Origin: Labilibaculum manganireducens
GTDB lineage: Bacteria > Bacteroidota > Bacteroidia > Bacteroidales > Marinifilaceae
NCBI RefSeq assembly: GCF_002843385.1
Contig: NZ_MVDE01000040.1
Coordinates: 1-47,053, forward strand
Direction of reading: 5' to 3'
Length of the DNA stretch: 47,053 nt
The notes beneath the pieces are model-generated. The model did no database searches. It had not been told where the DNA came from and saw only the letters and a list, made by a program, of their open reading frames with translations. Shown piece after piece: positions 35,313 to 43,935 of the stretch (position 1 is the first letter of the stretch; every line of letters begins with the position of its first letter). The translations under genes were made by a program, and so were the position numbers.

Positions 35313-36176
35313 ATGGAAAAGCAAAGAATATTATTAGCTGGAGCAACAGGCTATCTGGGGCAATACATAACCAAAAAATTAGTATCAGATGGATATGATA
35401 CAAGCATTATTGTTCGCGATAAGACAAAGATTCAATTGGAGCATGATAATTTGAAAATAGTTGAGGCCCAAATAACTAATTCTGAAACATTAAAAGGTAT
35501 TTGTAACGACATAGATATTGTAATTAGTGCTGTTGGAATTACCCGTCAAAAAGATGGCCTTACCTATATGGATGTCGATTACCAGGCAAATGCAAACTTA
35601 ATTGATGAAGCCAAAAAAAGCGGAGTGAAAAAATTCATTTATATATCGGTTTTAAACGGAGAAAAGCTTAGGAACTTAAAAATTTGTGAAGCCAAAGAAA
35701 AATTAGGCGATTATTTGAAATCTTCGGGATTGGATTTTTGCATCATCAGACCAAACGGATTTTTCTCTGATATGGGGGATTTTTTAAAAATGGCAAAAGG
35801 AGGAAAGGTTTATCTCTTTGGCAATGGGAAACTAAAACTAAATCCGATTCACGGTGAGGATTTAGCAAAAATAGTGGTGGGTGCAATAAGTCAGACAACA
35901 AAAGAAATTAATGTTGGAGGTCCCGATATACTTTCACAAAATGAAATTGCAGAATTGGCGCTGAAAGCTTATTCGAAGCCGGTAAAAATCGTCCATCTTT
36001 CAGATTGGATAAGAAAATTTGCTCTTTGTACTGTTCGAGCAGTTACTAACTCAAAAACATACGGGCCTATTGAATTTTTTATGACAGTAATGGGAATGGA
36101 TATGCAGGCACCACAATACGGTAAACACAAATTAAAAGACTTTTTTAACGAACAGGTAAATAAAAACTTAGCCTGA
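35313..36176 (+). CDS. NmrA-like/atypical SDR NAD(P)-binding protein
   Basis: A 287-residue protein with a Rossmann fold. GATGYLG (10-16) is the dinucleotide loop, and YISVLNGEKL and the CIIRPNGFFSDMG segment are typical of atypical short-chain dehydrogenases of the NmrA/UOS type. The usual Tyr-Lys catalytic pair is not clear, so it may be a sensor or a non-classical reductase. Similar proteins in Bacteroidota are annotated SDR-family oxidoreductases. It sits 53 bp after a Crp/Fnr regulator and behind an FNR-like box, so it is likely activated by that protein. Confidence 0.85.
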   Translation: MEKQRILLAGATGYLGQYITKKLVSDGYDTSIIVRDKTKIQLEHDNLKIVEAQITNSETLKGICNDIDIVISAVGITRQKDGLTYMDVDYQANANLIDEAKKSGVKKFIYISVLNGEKLRNLKICEAKEKLGDYLKSSGLDFCIIRPNGFFSDMGDFLKMAKGGKVYLFGNGKLKLNPIHGEDLAKIVVGAISQTTKEINVGGPDILSQNEIAELALKAYSKPVKIVHLSDWIRKFALCTVRAVTNSKTYGPIEFFMTVMGMDMQAPQYGKHKLKDFFNEQVNKNLA

Positions 36177-36322
36177 CATTTTGTGTAAGGAATGGTGTGA
36201 AAAGTGCTGAATGTCGATCTTTGCAGTTCGTTCAGGTTTCATTGCAGATGGAAGGAAAACGAATGTGCAATCTGCCGTTGTCCGGCCCATTAACCAGACA
36301 ATGGTATGATGCTAAACTGAAA

Positions 36323-36381
36323 TTTTAAGCTGATTTTAAGTTTTGCTTAAGCCAATTTAAAAGAGGAAGTACTAATATTTG
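36323..36381 (+). promoter_or_regulatory. Predicted response-regulator site and promoter, DUF2231 gene
   Basis: TTTTAAGCTGATTTTAAG at 36323-36340 is a direct repeat of TTTTAAG with an 11-bp period. ATATTTG at 36375-36381 begins 35 bp after its end. The same 18 nt and the same spacing occur before the rubrerythrin gene (39000-39058). A weaker third TTAAG half-site follows. The -33 region is poor, as in activated promoters. Confidence 0.65.
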
Positions 36382-36405
36382 TATAAACTTTTAAAAACTG
36401 AAACG

Positions 36406-36885
36406 ATGTTTACAGCGACACATTTACATGCAATGATTGTTCATTTCCCGGTTGCCTTGGTATTGGTGGCATTTGTATCGGAACTAATTGGACTTATATT
36501 TAAGAAACAATTTTATCTTCAGGTTTCGTTTTATATTATAGTATTGGCAGGTTTAGGGGCCGTTGCAGCCTATCTTACAGGCGATGCTGCCGGCGATGGT
36601 ATGGATGGAGGCTCTTTACAACGGGCACTGGAGGCTCATGAAGAATCTGCAGCCTTTACTCTATGGTTAACCATGGCCGCGGCGGGAGTAAAAATTGTTC
36701 TCTATTATATTAAAAATGAAATGCGTTGGCTAAAAATTCTGGCTTTTACTTTATTGTTCGCAGCAGCCGGTAGTGTTGCCCGTACAGGTTATCTGGGCGG
36801 TCAGTTGGTGTTTAAACATGCAGCAGGTGTCGAATTAGGTATTGGTAATTTTGATACCTTACAGAACGATGAGGAGGATGATTAG
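36406..36885 (+). CDS. DUF2231-family membrane protein
   Basis: A 159-residue integral membrane protein with about four hydrophobic segments. The start at 36406 (MFTATHLHAMIVHFPVALVLVAF) gives the classic DUF2231 opening HxHAMIVHFPVAL, with conserved His residues that could hold a metal or heme. GDAAGDG and ARTGYLGGQLVFKHAAGV also match. Function is unknown; relatives are often near cytochrome or metal-stress genes. Here it lies 62 bp before a two-component system and shares an upstream 18-nt element with the rubrerythrin gene, so it probably belongs to that regulon. Confidence 0.85.
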   Translation: MFTATHLHAMIVHFPVALVLVAFVSELIGLIFKKQFYLQVSFYIIVLAGLGAVAAYLTGDAAGDGMDGGSLQRALEAHEESAAFTLWLTMAAAGVKIVLYYIKNEMRWLKILAFTLLFAAAGSVARTGYLGGQLVFKHAAGVELGIGNFDTLQNDEEDD

Positions 36886-36947
36886 TCCATTTTGGTAGAA
36901 CGGCTTGATGAAAATGAAGAATAATGTGTAATACTTAAACAAAACAT

Positions 36948-37625
36948 ATGCGAATTTTATTAGTCGAAGACGAAACCTCCATTTCCAATTTCCTTAAAGA
37001 TGGGCTGGAAGAGGAGGGTTTTGCTGTTGATGTGGCCGATAATGGAAAAACAGGTCTGCAGTTAGCTCTGGATAATCTGGAAGAATATGATACCATAATT
37101 CTTGATTGGATGCTGCCAGGCATGAGCGGAATAGAAATATGCCGGAATATTCGTAAAGAGAGTCATGTGGTACCGGTTATTTTCCTTACTGCGCGTGATA
37201 CCACCGACGATGCTGTTTTTGGACTTGAATCCGGAGCCAACGATTACATTCGGAAGCCTTTTGCCTTTGACGAATTACTGGCGCGGATTCGGGTACTGAT
37301 GCGCGGAAAAAGCGGAGAAAATTCGGTCTTTCGATACAAGGAGATCATTCTCGATGTAGATTCGCACCGTGTAAGTAAAGCCGATGAAAATGTGGAACTG
37401 ACTCAAAAGGAATTTGCCCTGCTTGAGTTTTTACTGCGCAACAAGGGGAAAGTAAGTCGGCGCACCCGCATCATCGAGAAAGTGTGGGATATACATTTCG
37501 ATTATGATACCTCGGTAATTGATGTGTACATCAATGCACTCCGCAAAAAACTCGATGATAAAAACAGCGAATCGTTTATTGAAACCATTCGGGGAGTTGG
37601 ATACCGGATAAATGAAGAAGCATGA
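36948..37625 (+). CDS. OmpR-family response regulator (CusR-like)
   Basis: A 225-residue regulator. Receiver domain: Glu/Asp pair at 8-9, phosphoacceptor Asp53 (ILDWMLPGMSG), FLTARD, and Lys in YIRKPFAFDELLAR. The C-terminal winged helix ends IRGVGYRINEE. The WMLPG and C-terminal wing sequence resemble the CusR/heavy-metal group. It overlaps the kinase gene by 4 bp, so translation is coupled. The likely binding site is the TTTTAAG direct repeat present upstream of the DUF2231 and rubrerythrin genes. Confidence 0.94.
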   Translation: MRILLVEDETSISNFLKDGLEEEGFAVDVADNGKTGLQLALDNLEEYDTIILDWMLPGMSGIEICRNIRKESHVVPVIFLTARDTTDDAVFGLESGANDYIRKPFAFDELLARIRVLMRGKSGENSVFRYKEIILDVDSHRVSKADENVELTQKEFALLEFLLRNKGKVSRRTRIIEKVWDIHFDYDTSVIDVYINALRKKLDDKNSESFIETIRGVGYRINEEA

Positions 37626-38998
37626 ACCTGCATTTTAAAAACCGCATAGCCCTTTTTAATACCGTTGCTGCAGCCATTACCATGTTGGTGGTATTCGCTG
37701 CGGTGTATGCCGTGGTTTACATCACTACGTACCGGCACCTCGATAGCAATATCCTGGAAGAAAGGGCGGAATTGTTTTCGCAGATAAGCACTGTTGGTGA
37801 TTCTCTGGTGTTTAGTCTGAATGCCGAGTGGGAAGAGATGGAACACAATAGAGCAGAAGTGGATCCCATTTTTTTACAGATGGTGGATGACCGGGGAACT
37901 GTGATCTTTCATTCGCGGAATTTAGAGAACGATAAGTTGCAGTTTGCCGATTCCCTGACTGAGGAGCTGTTTTTTAATGTAGAGTTTAACGGGAAAAAGA
38001 TCCGGCAGGGACAATTTCCCATCAAAACTGAAGGTGGTAAAATAATCGGACAACTCGATATTGGAATTTCCCAGGTCGATTCCATATTAATTCTTACCAA
38101 TCTGCGGAATACCTTTTTTGCAGCGTTTCCGCTGATGTTATTGTTTTTTTACGGGGTAACATCGTTGGTGGCATCTCGAAGTATAGCTCCTGTTAAGCAG
38201 TTGATTGCTTACGCTGAAAAAATGAATTACAACAATATTGATCCACGTTTACCTTTGCCGGTTCATCACGACGAAATTTACCATCTTACGACTACTATTA
38301 ATGCCCTGTTGGAACGAATTGAAACCGGACGCAGCCGTGAGAAACAGATTACAGCAGATATTTCGCACGAACTGCGCACGCCGCTTACCAGTATTAAAGG
38401 AACTCTGGAAGTACTTATCCGCAAAATCCGGGAACCGCAGCAATACGAGGAAAAAGTGAGGCAGGTAATTCACGAAGTTGATTCGATAAATCATATTATT
38501 AATCAGTTGCTTTATTTAGCCCGGTTGGATTCGGGAAATCTTTCAATTGTTAAAAAGCCTGTTAATCTGTATGATATGCTGCTTGCCGTTAAAAACAGAT
38601 GGCGCCTGCAGATGAACAGCAAGCAGATGATTCTGAAATTGGATATTCCGGAGGATACAGTGGTTCAAGCCGATTTTGGATTGCTTGAAATGATTATGGA
38701 GAATCTGGTTAGCAATGCTGTTAAATACGGATACAAACAGGGGCAGTTAGTTTGTAACTGGCAGGCCGATACCGGAATTTTATCGATTAGCGACAACGGA
38801 CCTGGCATTCCGCAGGAACATTTGCCTCATATTTTTAATCGTTTTTACCGGGTAGACGTTCCCGGAAGTACTTTGGTGCAAAGTACCGGATTGGGATTGT
38901 ACATTGTTAAAATGCTTGCCGGTATTCAGGGAATACAAATACAGGCAGACAGTCAGATAAACCGGGGAACTCAATTTCATCTCCATTTTAATGGATAA
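37622..38998 (+). CDS. Membrane sensor histidine kinase (CusS-like)
   Basis: A 458-residue kinase with membrane segments at about 10-33 and 155-178, a small periplasmic loop of about 120 residues, a HAMP domain (SRSIAPVKQLIAYAEKMNYNNIDPRLPL), HisKA with His249 (ADISHELRTPLTSI), and HATPase_c (NLVSNAVKYGY, DNGPGIP, TGLGLYIV). The layout and size match the heavy-metal/CusS family. It pairs with the response regulator just upstream. A rubrerythrin-type lipoprotein follows. The signal may be metal or oxidant stress, by inference from the flanking genes. Confidence 0.93.
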   Translation: MNLHFKNRIALFNTVAAAITMLVVFAAVYAVVYITTYRHLDSNILEERAELFSQISTVGDSLVFSLNAEWEEMEHNRAEVDPIFLQMVDDRGTVIFHSRNLENDKLQFADSLTEELFFNVEFNGKKIRQGQFPIKTEGGKIIGQLDIGISQVDSILILTNLRNTFFAAFPLMLLFFYGVTSLVASRSIAPVKQLIAYAEKMNYNNIDPRLPLPVHHDEIYHLTTTINALLERIETGRSREKQITADISHELRTPLTSIKGTLEVLIRKIREPQQYEEKVRQVIHEVDSINHIINQLLYLARLDSGNLSIVKKPVNLYDMLLAVKNRWRLQMNSKQMILKLDIPEDTVVQADFGLLEMIMENLVSNAVKYGYKQGQLVCNWQADTGILSISDNGPGIPQEHLPHIFNRFYRVDVPGSTLVQSTGLGLYIVKMLAGIQGIQIQADSQINRGTQFHLHFNG

Positions 38999-38999
38999 T

Positions 39000-39058
39000 T
39001 TTTAAGCTGATTTTAAGAAAGGCTAAAGGAAGCTTTAATGGTATGCGTGCCATATTTG
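39000..39058 (+). promoter_or_regulatory. Predicted response-regulator site and promoter, rubrerythrin gene
   Basis: TTTTAAGCTGATTTTAAG at 39000-39017 is identical to the element at 36323. ATATTTG at 39052-39058 is at the same 35-bp distance. The start codon at 39098 is about 40 bp downstream of the -7 box. Confidence 0.65.
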
Positions 39059-39097
39059 CATTGTATATTATTAATTAAAACAAAAAAGAGAATAAAA

Positions 39098-39793
39098 ATG
39101 AAAAAGCTTTTATCCTTATCAGCATTAGCCGTAGTGATCGGCATCCTCAGTTCATGTAACACAGGAAACAAAAAAGAGACAAAATTACAAAACCCCGTAG
39201 CTGCCGAAAGTAAAGAAAAGCAGATAGCACCTAACGAAGCCAAGGCAAAAACAATGGCAGATCTGCAGGATGCATTTAAAGGGGAAACCACGGCATCAGC
39301 CAAATATGCAGCTTATTCTAAAAAAGCGGAGCAGGAGGGAAATCATAACATCGCTTTGCTGTTTGCAGCCGCATCGAAGGCCGAAAAGGTACATGCCAAT
39401 AATCATAAATCTGTTATCGTGGAATTAGGAGGAGCAGTTCCAAACATCACTCCTGAATTTACGGTAAAAACAACCGGCGAGAATCTGCAGGATGCCATTG
39501 AGGGGGAATCGTATGAAGTGACTACCATGTATCCTGATTTTTTGCAGGATGCGGCCAACTCGAAAACCCAATTGGCACAAATAAGTTTTAATTACGCCTT
39601 CGAGGTAGAGAAAAAGCATCAGACAATGTACAGGAATGCTTTGCTCGCACTTAATAACAACACCGTGAACGAATTGCCCAATGTTTACTATATATGTCCT
39701 ACCTGCGGAAACACCTACGACCAAACACCTTCTGAACGTTGCGGTATTTCAATGACCGGTTCCGAAAAATTCATTAAAATAAACAGTTTATAA
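39098..39793 (+). CDS. Lipoprotein rubrerythrin with altered rubredoxin-like tail
   Basis: A 231-residue protein; the start at 39098 gives a type II signal peptide (MKKLLSLSALAVVIGILSSC). The ferritin-like four-helix domain has paired iron ligands: Glu in FKGETTASAKYAAY, E-x-x-H in AEKVHANNH, Glu in IEGESYEV, and E-x-x-H in EVEKKHQ. The C-terminal domain begins CPTCGNTY as in rubrerythrin, but the second metal knuckle reads RCGIS where CxxC is expected, so one of four Cys ligands is Ser. Rubrerythrins reduce peroxide. Export as a lipoprotein implies a periplasmic or outer-membrane role, with an unknown electron donor. Confidence 0.88.
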   Translation: MKKLLSLSALAVVIGILSSCNTGNKKETKLQNPVAAESKEKQIAPNEAKAKTMADLQDAFKGETTASAKYAAYSKKAEQEGNHNIALLFAAASKAEKVHANNHKSVIVELGGAVPNITPEFTVKTTGENLQDAIEGESYEVTTMYPDFLQDAANSKTQLAQISFNYAFEVEKKHQTMYRNALLALNNNTVNELPNVYYICPTCGNTYDQTPSERCGISMTGSEKFIKINSL

Positions 39794-39817
39794 TTTATAC
39801 AGCAACACACAAACAAG

Positions 39818-39858
39818 GTCCGGCAGAATGAACCAATGTATTCTGCCGGACTTAATTG
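39818..39858 (+). terminator. Terminator after the rubrerythrin gene
   Basis: GTCCGGCAGAAT (39818-39829) and ATTCTGCCGGAC (39840-39851) form a perfect 12-bp stem with a 10-nt loop, followed by a T-rich run. The stretch 39859-40078 holds no supported gene. Confidence 0.85.
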
Positions 39859-40078
39859 TATTTCTATACCAAATTAACATCAAAACATGCCTTATAAAAA
39901 GTTTCTTTTCAGCTATATCTTCGTTAAAAAAGATGCATCGTAACATGGCTGTGCTTTACTTTTTTGCCTCGATGCAGCTAAAAATTAATTCATTTCCCAT
40001 GATCCAAATTCAACAACTCCCTGAAAAAATTTAAGAATTCAGATTTGTTTGTAAAATGGGATCATATCTACAATAAAA

Positions 40079-40113
40079 AAAATCCTGACGAGCATTTACG
40101 TCGTCAGGATTTT
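40079..40113. terminator. Terminator downstream of the AsmA-family gene
   Basis: AAAATCCTGACGA (40079-40091) and TCGTCAGGATTTT (40101-40113) form a perfect 13-bp stem with a 9-nt loop. A and T runs on both sides allow function in both directions; on the minus strand it lies about 130 bp past the AsmA-like stop. Confidence 0.85.
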
Positions 40114-40246
40114 ACTATTCCGCTTGGGGAAAATCCCCGGTTTTTCATTGTGCAATCAACAAAATCAACGAATTGATCACAGCTGGCTGTTTGCTGGTTT
40201 TCTTGTTCTTTGTTCCTTTCTCCTTTTTACTTGAAACTTGTTCACT

Positions 40247-43200
40247 CTATTTAATCTCCTTAACATTCTCCTTAAGCGATTCCGAAATCAGCTTTTTCAA
40301 ACGTAAAGTTTGCTCCTCCAGTGCTCCTTGTTTTTTAGGATCGTACAAGTGTTTGTACTTGCATTCCACAAGGTCGTATTTCAGGTTATCCATTGTTCCG
40401 GTTACATTCAGTCCCAATCGAACAGGTAGTGGAGTATCTGTTACCGATATGTGATAGTTAAAGCTGTTATCCATATTATGACGTCCCGAAATAACAGCTT
40501 TGTACTTGTCCATTACAATAAGGAAAGGATACAAATCAATTTCGTCTTTAAACAGAGTCATTTCAACACTAAGGCTGTCTATCACATTTGCTGTTTTTTT
40601 CTTAAACAGTAGTTTTTTGGCAATCATGTCGAAAGTTTCGGTATCCATAAGGGTTAGTTCCTGTCCCTGAAAAGCCGCCGCACCACGAATTGTAGATTGT
40701 TTCAAAGAATAATCGCTCTTAAGATAGGTTTCTCCGGCCAAATGAAATTCACCTTTCCCTTTGAATGATTTCAGCATAGGAATCATTGTGTCAACAGAAG
40801 GAATCAGAGCAATTAATTCAGCAATATCAATATCTAAAAGGTGAAAGTCGATGCCGCTAAAGAGGTGGTTTTTTCTGTCGGAACGGTACATGGCCGTTAA
40901 CTGCATGTTGGCAGCCCGGCTGGTGAATCCCATCTGATCGAGAATAAGGGTACCATCTTTTACAGTCAGTCCTCCTTTAATGTTTTCGATTACATTATTG
41001 TTTACTAAAGTTTTCGCAATTGTTGTGTTCAACCGAATTTCGACACCTTTTGGCACCATAAACGGATCGTCTTCGGGGGCAGTATCTTTATTGCCGGCAA
41101 GAGTTGAATCCTGACTGCCCATGCCGTTAAAAATGTCCATCAGCTGATATACATCGGTATTTTTAGAAGCCAAATTAAAGTTTCCTTTCAGCAATGCCTG
41201 ATCGTTTAAATAGTTGGAGATGTCGGTAAGCTGACCCGTAAGGCTAAAGTCGGAATTGCCCAAAGTTAAAGCCGCTTTTTGAATCTCCATCGTGTCTTGA
41301 TTAAGTGTAAATGAGATGTTGGGAATTTTACCCCTTAGCTGTTCACTCAAATCATAAATTGCATCGGAGAAACTGATTGCTGCTTCGGGCTGCCATTTAA
41401 GAATGATATTATTCTGCGAGTCGTCGTATTTCAAATTCGTTTTTGCATATAGGTTTTTAGCATCAAACAAAATAGAGTCTTTGCCGGCTACTGCAATTTC
41501 ATCACTGTTAATTGTAGAATTAATCAACGCAATCTCTTGTTTTCCGTTACGGCCTGGAACGTATTCGAATCGTCCGTTTGCATTGTTTGCGCTAACCGAT
41601 AAAGTATCCGACACAGCAGTAAGGCTGCCCAATTTAAAAATACACGATGTTATGGGTGCCGGGGCTCCTTTTGCCGGATGATTGATGGACACAGAAAGCT
41701 CAAGATTTTCAGTCACTGCACTTACAGCAGGAGATAGGTGCATTGTAAAGTTTGGTGCATCCATTTTGATGTTTGCAAACAGAAGGTTTTTGTCTGCTCT
41801 GGCTTGGCTCGGTAAAGTAAGCTTAATTTTTGCCGAAGGGAGATTTACCTTTGTAGTGTCGTTATAAACGGCATCAAAATCCCGGGTGTTGAGATCGCCG
41901 GTTAAATAAATGCGGTGATATGCCTCCTGATCCAAATCAGACTGAGAAAACCGGGTATGCAGATTTCCATTTACCCAACCCCGAACAATTACATTCTGAT
42001 CTTTAGGTACAAACGACTGAAAATCGGACAGGTTAACATCACCCTTCGAATAGATGTCGTAGCGGGGCGTTTCCAATATGTCCGATATATTTCCTGCAAC
42101 AGAAACACTGCTGTTTCGTATTTTGGCAAAACTGCTGTTTACAGTGATATCCGAAGTCTGGTTTTTATTTACATCCACCTTTGCCGACATCGATAATTTG
42201 ATATCCTTCACTTTTGGATAGGCTGCATAGTTAATTTCGCCCTTATTGTACTCTATGTTTGTGTTTACAAGAGGGTAACTTGTGTCAGAATACAGGCCAG
42301 TTACCGATCCGGATAATTGTGCATAACCCTTGGCAATCAGATCTTTTAGCGGAGCCGAATAGGCTTTGGGAACAAGAGCCATAATTTTTTCGACATTCAA
42401 TTCGTTGGTCGCGTAGTTTATGTTGGTGGCAATCGAATTATCGGACTGTATTTTTACAATCCCGCTGCATACAACTTCCTGCTCATTGTTCACAATCAGT
42501 TTTGCCTCTTTTAAATCAAAACTGTTTTCGGCGATGTTTACAGCACATGGCAGATGTGTGTCCAATTTCATGTTTGTTAAAATTGTATCGCCAGCCATAG
42601 CAAGAGACAATTCCTTACAAACAAGCTTTGCATCGGAATTGAATCGGTTTTTGTCCGCAGCCTTCAAAGTCATTTTCAGATCACAGTTTTTGGCATCAAT
42701 ACGAAGAGCCATCGAGTCGGATGTTGTAAACAGCAATCGGCTGACTTGCAGATCCAAATCAAAAGACTGTTTCCCCTTGGTATATACAAACCCGAGCGCA
42801 GCATTTCCGTTGATAACAGCAGCCTTTCTAAATGTAGTCTCATCTGCATAATTGGCATTAAAATTTGTAAATTCTACATTGCTGATGTCGATATCACCCA
42901 ACGAAGAGGCTTCAGAATCAGCTTCTGCAGCATCGGAACTGCTTTTAAAAATATCGAAATTAGACTGTCCGGATGAGTCTGTTTTGAAATTCAAATACCC
43001 ATTTTCAACCAAAAACGGGTTAAGCTTTATATCGCCGTGGAATAAATACGACTTAACATTTAGCGAGGCAAAGCATTTTTTAGCATACAACAGGGTATCT
43101 GTTTTTACAGAATTGTTATTTCCGGTTAAACAGAGATTTGTCAGCTCTATGCCAAAAAACGGATAGGTACTAAAAAAAGTGGGTTCAACTTTTTCGATGA

Positions 43201-43354
43201 CCGTATTGCAGGCTAAATAATTTTTTGCCTGTTTATTAACTATTGGTGTTAATTTTTCTGGCGTAAGAACATACCACAAGGCTATTGCTGCAGTTATTAT
43301 TCCTACAAAAACCAGTACCAGTAAAGCTATTCCTACTTTTTTTACTATCCGCAT
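40247..43354 (-). CDS. AsmA-family protein
   Basis: A 1035-residue protein with one N-terminal membrane anchor at about 7-29 and a long beta-rich periplasmic part. TPEKLTPIVNKQAKNYLACNTVIEKVEPTFFSTYPFFGIELTNL at the start is the AsmA N-terminal signature, and GVEIRLNTTIAKTLVNNNVIENIKGGLTVKDGTLILDQMGF and the KGKGEFHLAG-type stretch near the end match the C-terminal AsmA repeats. AsmA-like proteins are now viewed as bridges that move phospholipids between the inner and outer membranes; that role is inferred here. The gene follows a small lipoprotein gene by 4 bp. Confidence 0.9.
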   Translation of the reverse strand: MRIVKKVGIALLVLVFVGIITAAIALWYVLTPEKLTPIVNKQAKNYLACNTVIEKVEPTFFSTYPFFGIELTNLCLTGNNNSVKTDTLLYAKKCFASLNVKSYLFHGDIKLNPFLVENGYLNFKTDSSGQSNFDIFKSSSDAAEADSEASSLGDIDISNVEFTNFNANYADETTFRKAAVINGNAALGFVYTKGKQSFDLDLQVSRLLFTTSDSMALRIDAKNCDLKMTLKAADKNRFNSDAKLVCKELSLAMAGDTILTNMKLDTHLPCAVNIAENSFDLKEAKLIVNNEQEVVCSGIVKIQSDNSIATNINYATNELNVEKIMALVPKAYSAPLKDLIAKGYAQLSGSVTGLYSDTSYPLVNTNIEYNKGEINYAAYPKVKDIKLSMSAKVDVNKNQTSDITVNSSFAKIRNSSVSVAGNISDILETPRYDIYSKGDVNLSDFQSFVPKDQNVIVRGWVNGNLHTRFSQSDLDQEAYHRIYLTGDLNTRDFDAVYNDTTKVNLPSAKIKLTLPSQARADKNLLFANIKMDAPNFTMHLSPAVSAVTENLELSVSINHPAKGAPAPITSCIFKLGSLTAVSDTLSVSANNANGRFEYVPGRNGKQEIALINSTINSDEIAVAGKDSILFDAKNLYAKTNLKYDDSQNNIILKWQPEAAISFSDAIYDLSEQLRGKIPNISFTLNQDTMEIQKAALTLGNSDFSLTGQLTDISNYLNDQALLKGNFNLASKNTDVYQLMDIFNGMGSQDSTLAGNKDTAPEDDPFMVPKGVEIRLNTTIAKTLVNNNVIENIKGGLTVKDGTLILDQMGFTSRAANMQLTAMYRSDRKNHLFSGIDFHLLDIDIAELIALIPSVDTMIPMLKSFKGKGEFHLAGETYLKSDYSLKQSTIRGAAAFQGQELTLMDTETFDMIAKKLLFKKKTANVIDSLSVEMTLFKDEIDLYPFLIVMDKYKAVISGRHNMDNSFNYHISVTDTPLPVRLGLNVTGTMDNLKYDLVECKYKHLYDPKKQGALEEQTLRLKKLISESLKENVKEIK

Positions 43355-43358
43355 TTTA

Positions 43359-43724
43359 CTATTGTTTGCTAAATGATTTTGTTTTTCCGTAAGCGTCTTC
43401 GTACTCTAATGATGATGCCGTTAAATTTGTAATGGTGTATACTTTAGGAACGTTACCGCCATTTTCGATAATGTGGATCTGCTCCAGCTGATCTTTTGTT
43501 ATTGTCCAGGTAAATTTCTGAGCTTCTGATTCCTTAACATCATCGGCAGTATCCCAGGTAGCACCTGATTTGTCAGAGTCGTATCTTTCGAACAAAGTCC
43601 CGCTTTTCCATTTGCCGATAATTAATGACTCATCAAAACTGGGGTGAGTTTCTTCTTCAGAACAAGAGGTTGAGAAAAGTGCTGCTGCAGCAATGCATAA
43701 AAAAAATAATGTGATCCGTTTCAT
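43359..43724 (-). CDS. Small lipocalin-like lipoprotein
   Basis: A 121-residue protein with a type II signal peptide (MKRITLFFLCIAAAALFSTSC). The mature part of about 100 residues has IIGKWKSGTLFERYD, FTWTITKDQLEQIHII and KVYTITNLTASSLEYEDAYGK, a pattern like that of short lipocalin-like lipoproteins of Bacteroidota. Ligand unknown. It is the first gene of a two-gene unit with the AsmA-family protein. Its leader is replaced by two tandem start-codon repeats, and its own first codons ATGAAACG match the head of each repeat unit. Confidence 0.75.
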   Translation of the reverse strand: MKRITLFFLCIAAAALFSTSCSEEETHPSFDESLIIGKWKSGTLFERYDSDKSGATWDTADDVKESEAQKFTWTITKDQLEQIHIIENGGNVPKVYTITNLTASSLEYEDAYGKTKSFSKQ

Positions 43725-43924
43725 ATGTTTATAATTTGTTTTTTAGTTGCCATATGGAACTCCCAAATTACACTCATTCTCCTGTGTGTAACACTTTTCG
43801 TCGGGTCGTTTCATATGTTTATAATTTGTTTTTTAGTTGTTATATGGCTTGTCCTGAATTTTTCAGGAGAACTTACCATGATCAATAATCATGCCCTTGT
43901 GTGTAACACTTTTTACAGGGGCAT
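43725..43924 (-). repeat. Two tandem start-codon leader repeats before the lipoprotein gene
   Basis: On the minus strand, unit A (43924-43815, 110 bp) precedes unit B (43814-43725, 90 bp), and the lipoprotein ATG follows directly. The 29 bases at 43721-43749 recur exactly at 43811-43839. Unit B starts ATGAAACGACC and opens a 23-codon frame. Its core ACACAGGAGA-TGAGTGTAATTTGG matches unit 1 at 25750, and unit A matches unit 2 there, including ATGGTAAGTTCTCC. The A hairpin is CCTGAA/TTCAGG, a compensated change from CCCGAA/TTCGGG in the arsC copy. Confidence 0.75.
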
Positions 43925-43935
43925 TACACCTGTTT

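Noticed and set aside
39828-40034. A 68-codon frame after the rubrerythrin gene
   Set aside because: It starts inside the terminator hairpin and shows no protein features.
41403-43166. Several plus-strand frames opposite the AsmA-family gene, the longest 143 codons
   Set aside because: They are shadows of a long, well-supported minus-strand gene, with no start signals or family likeness.
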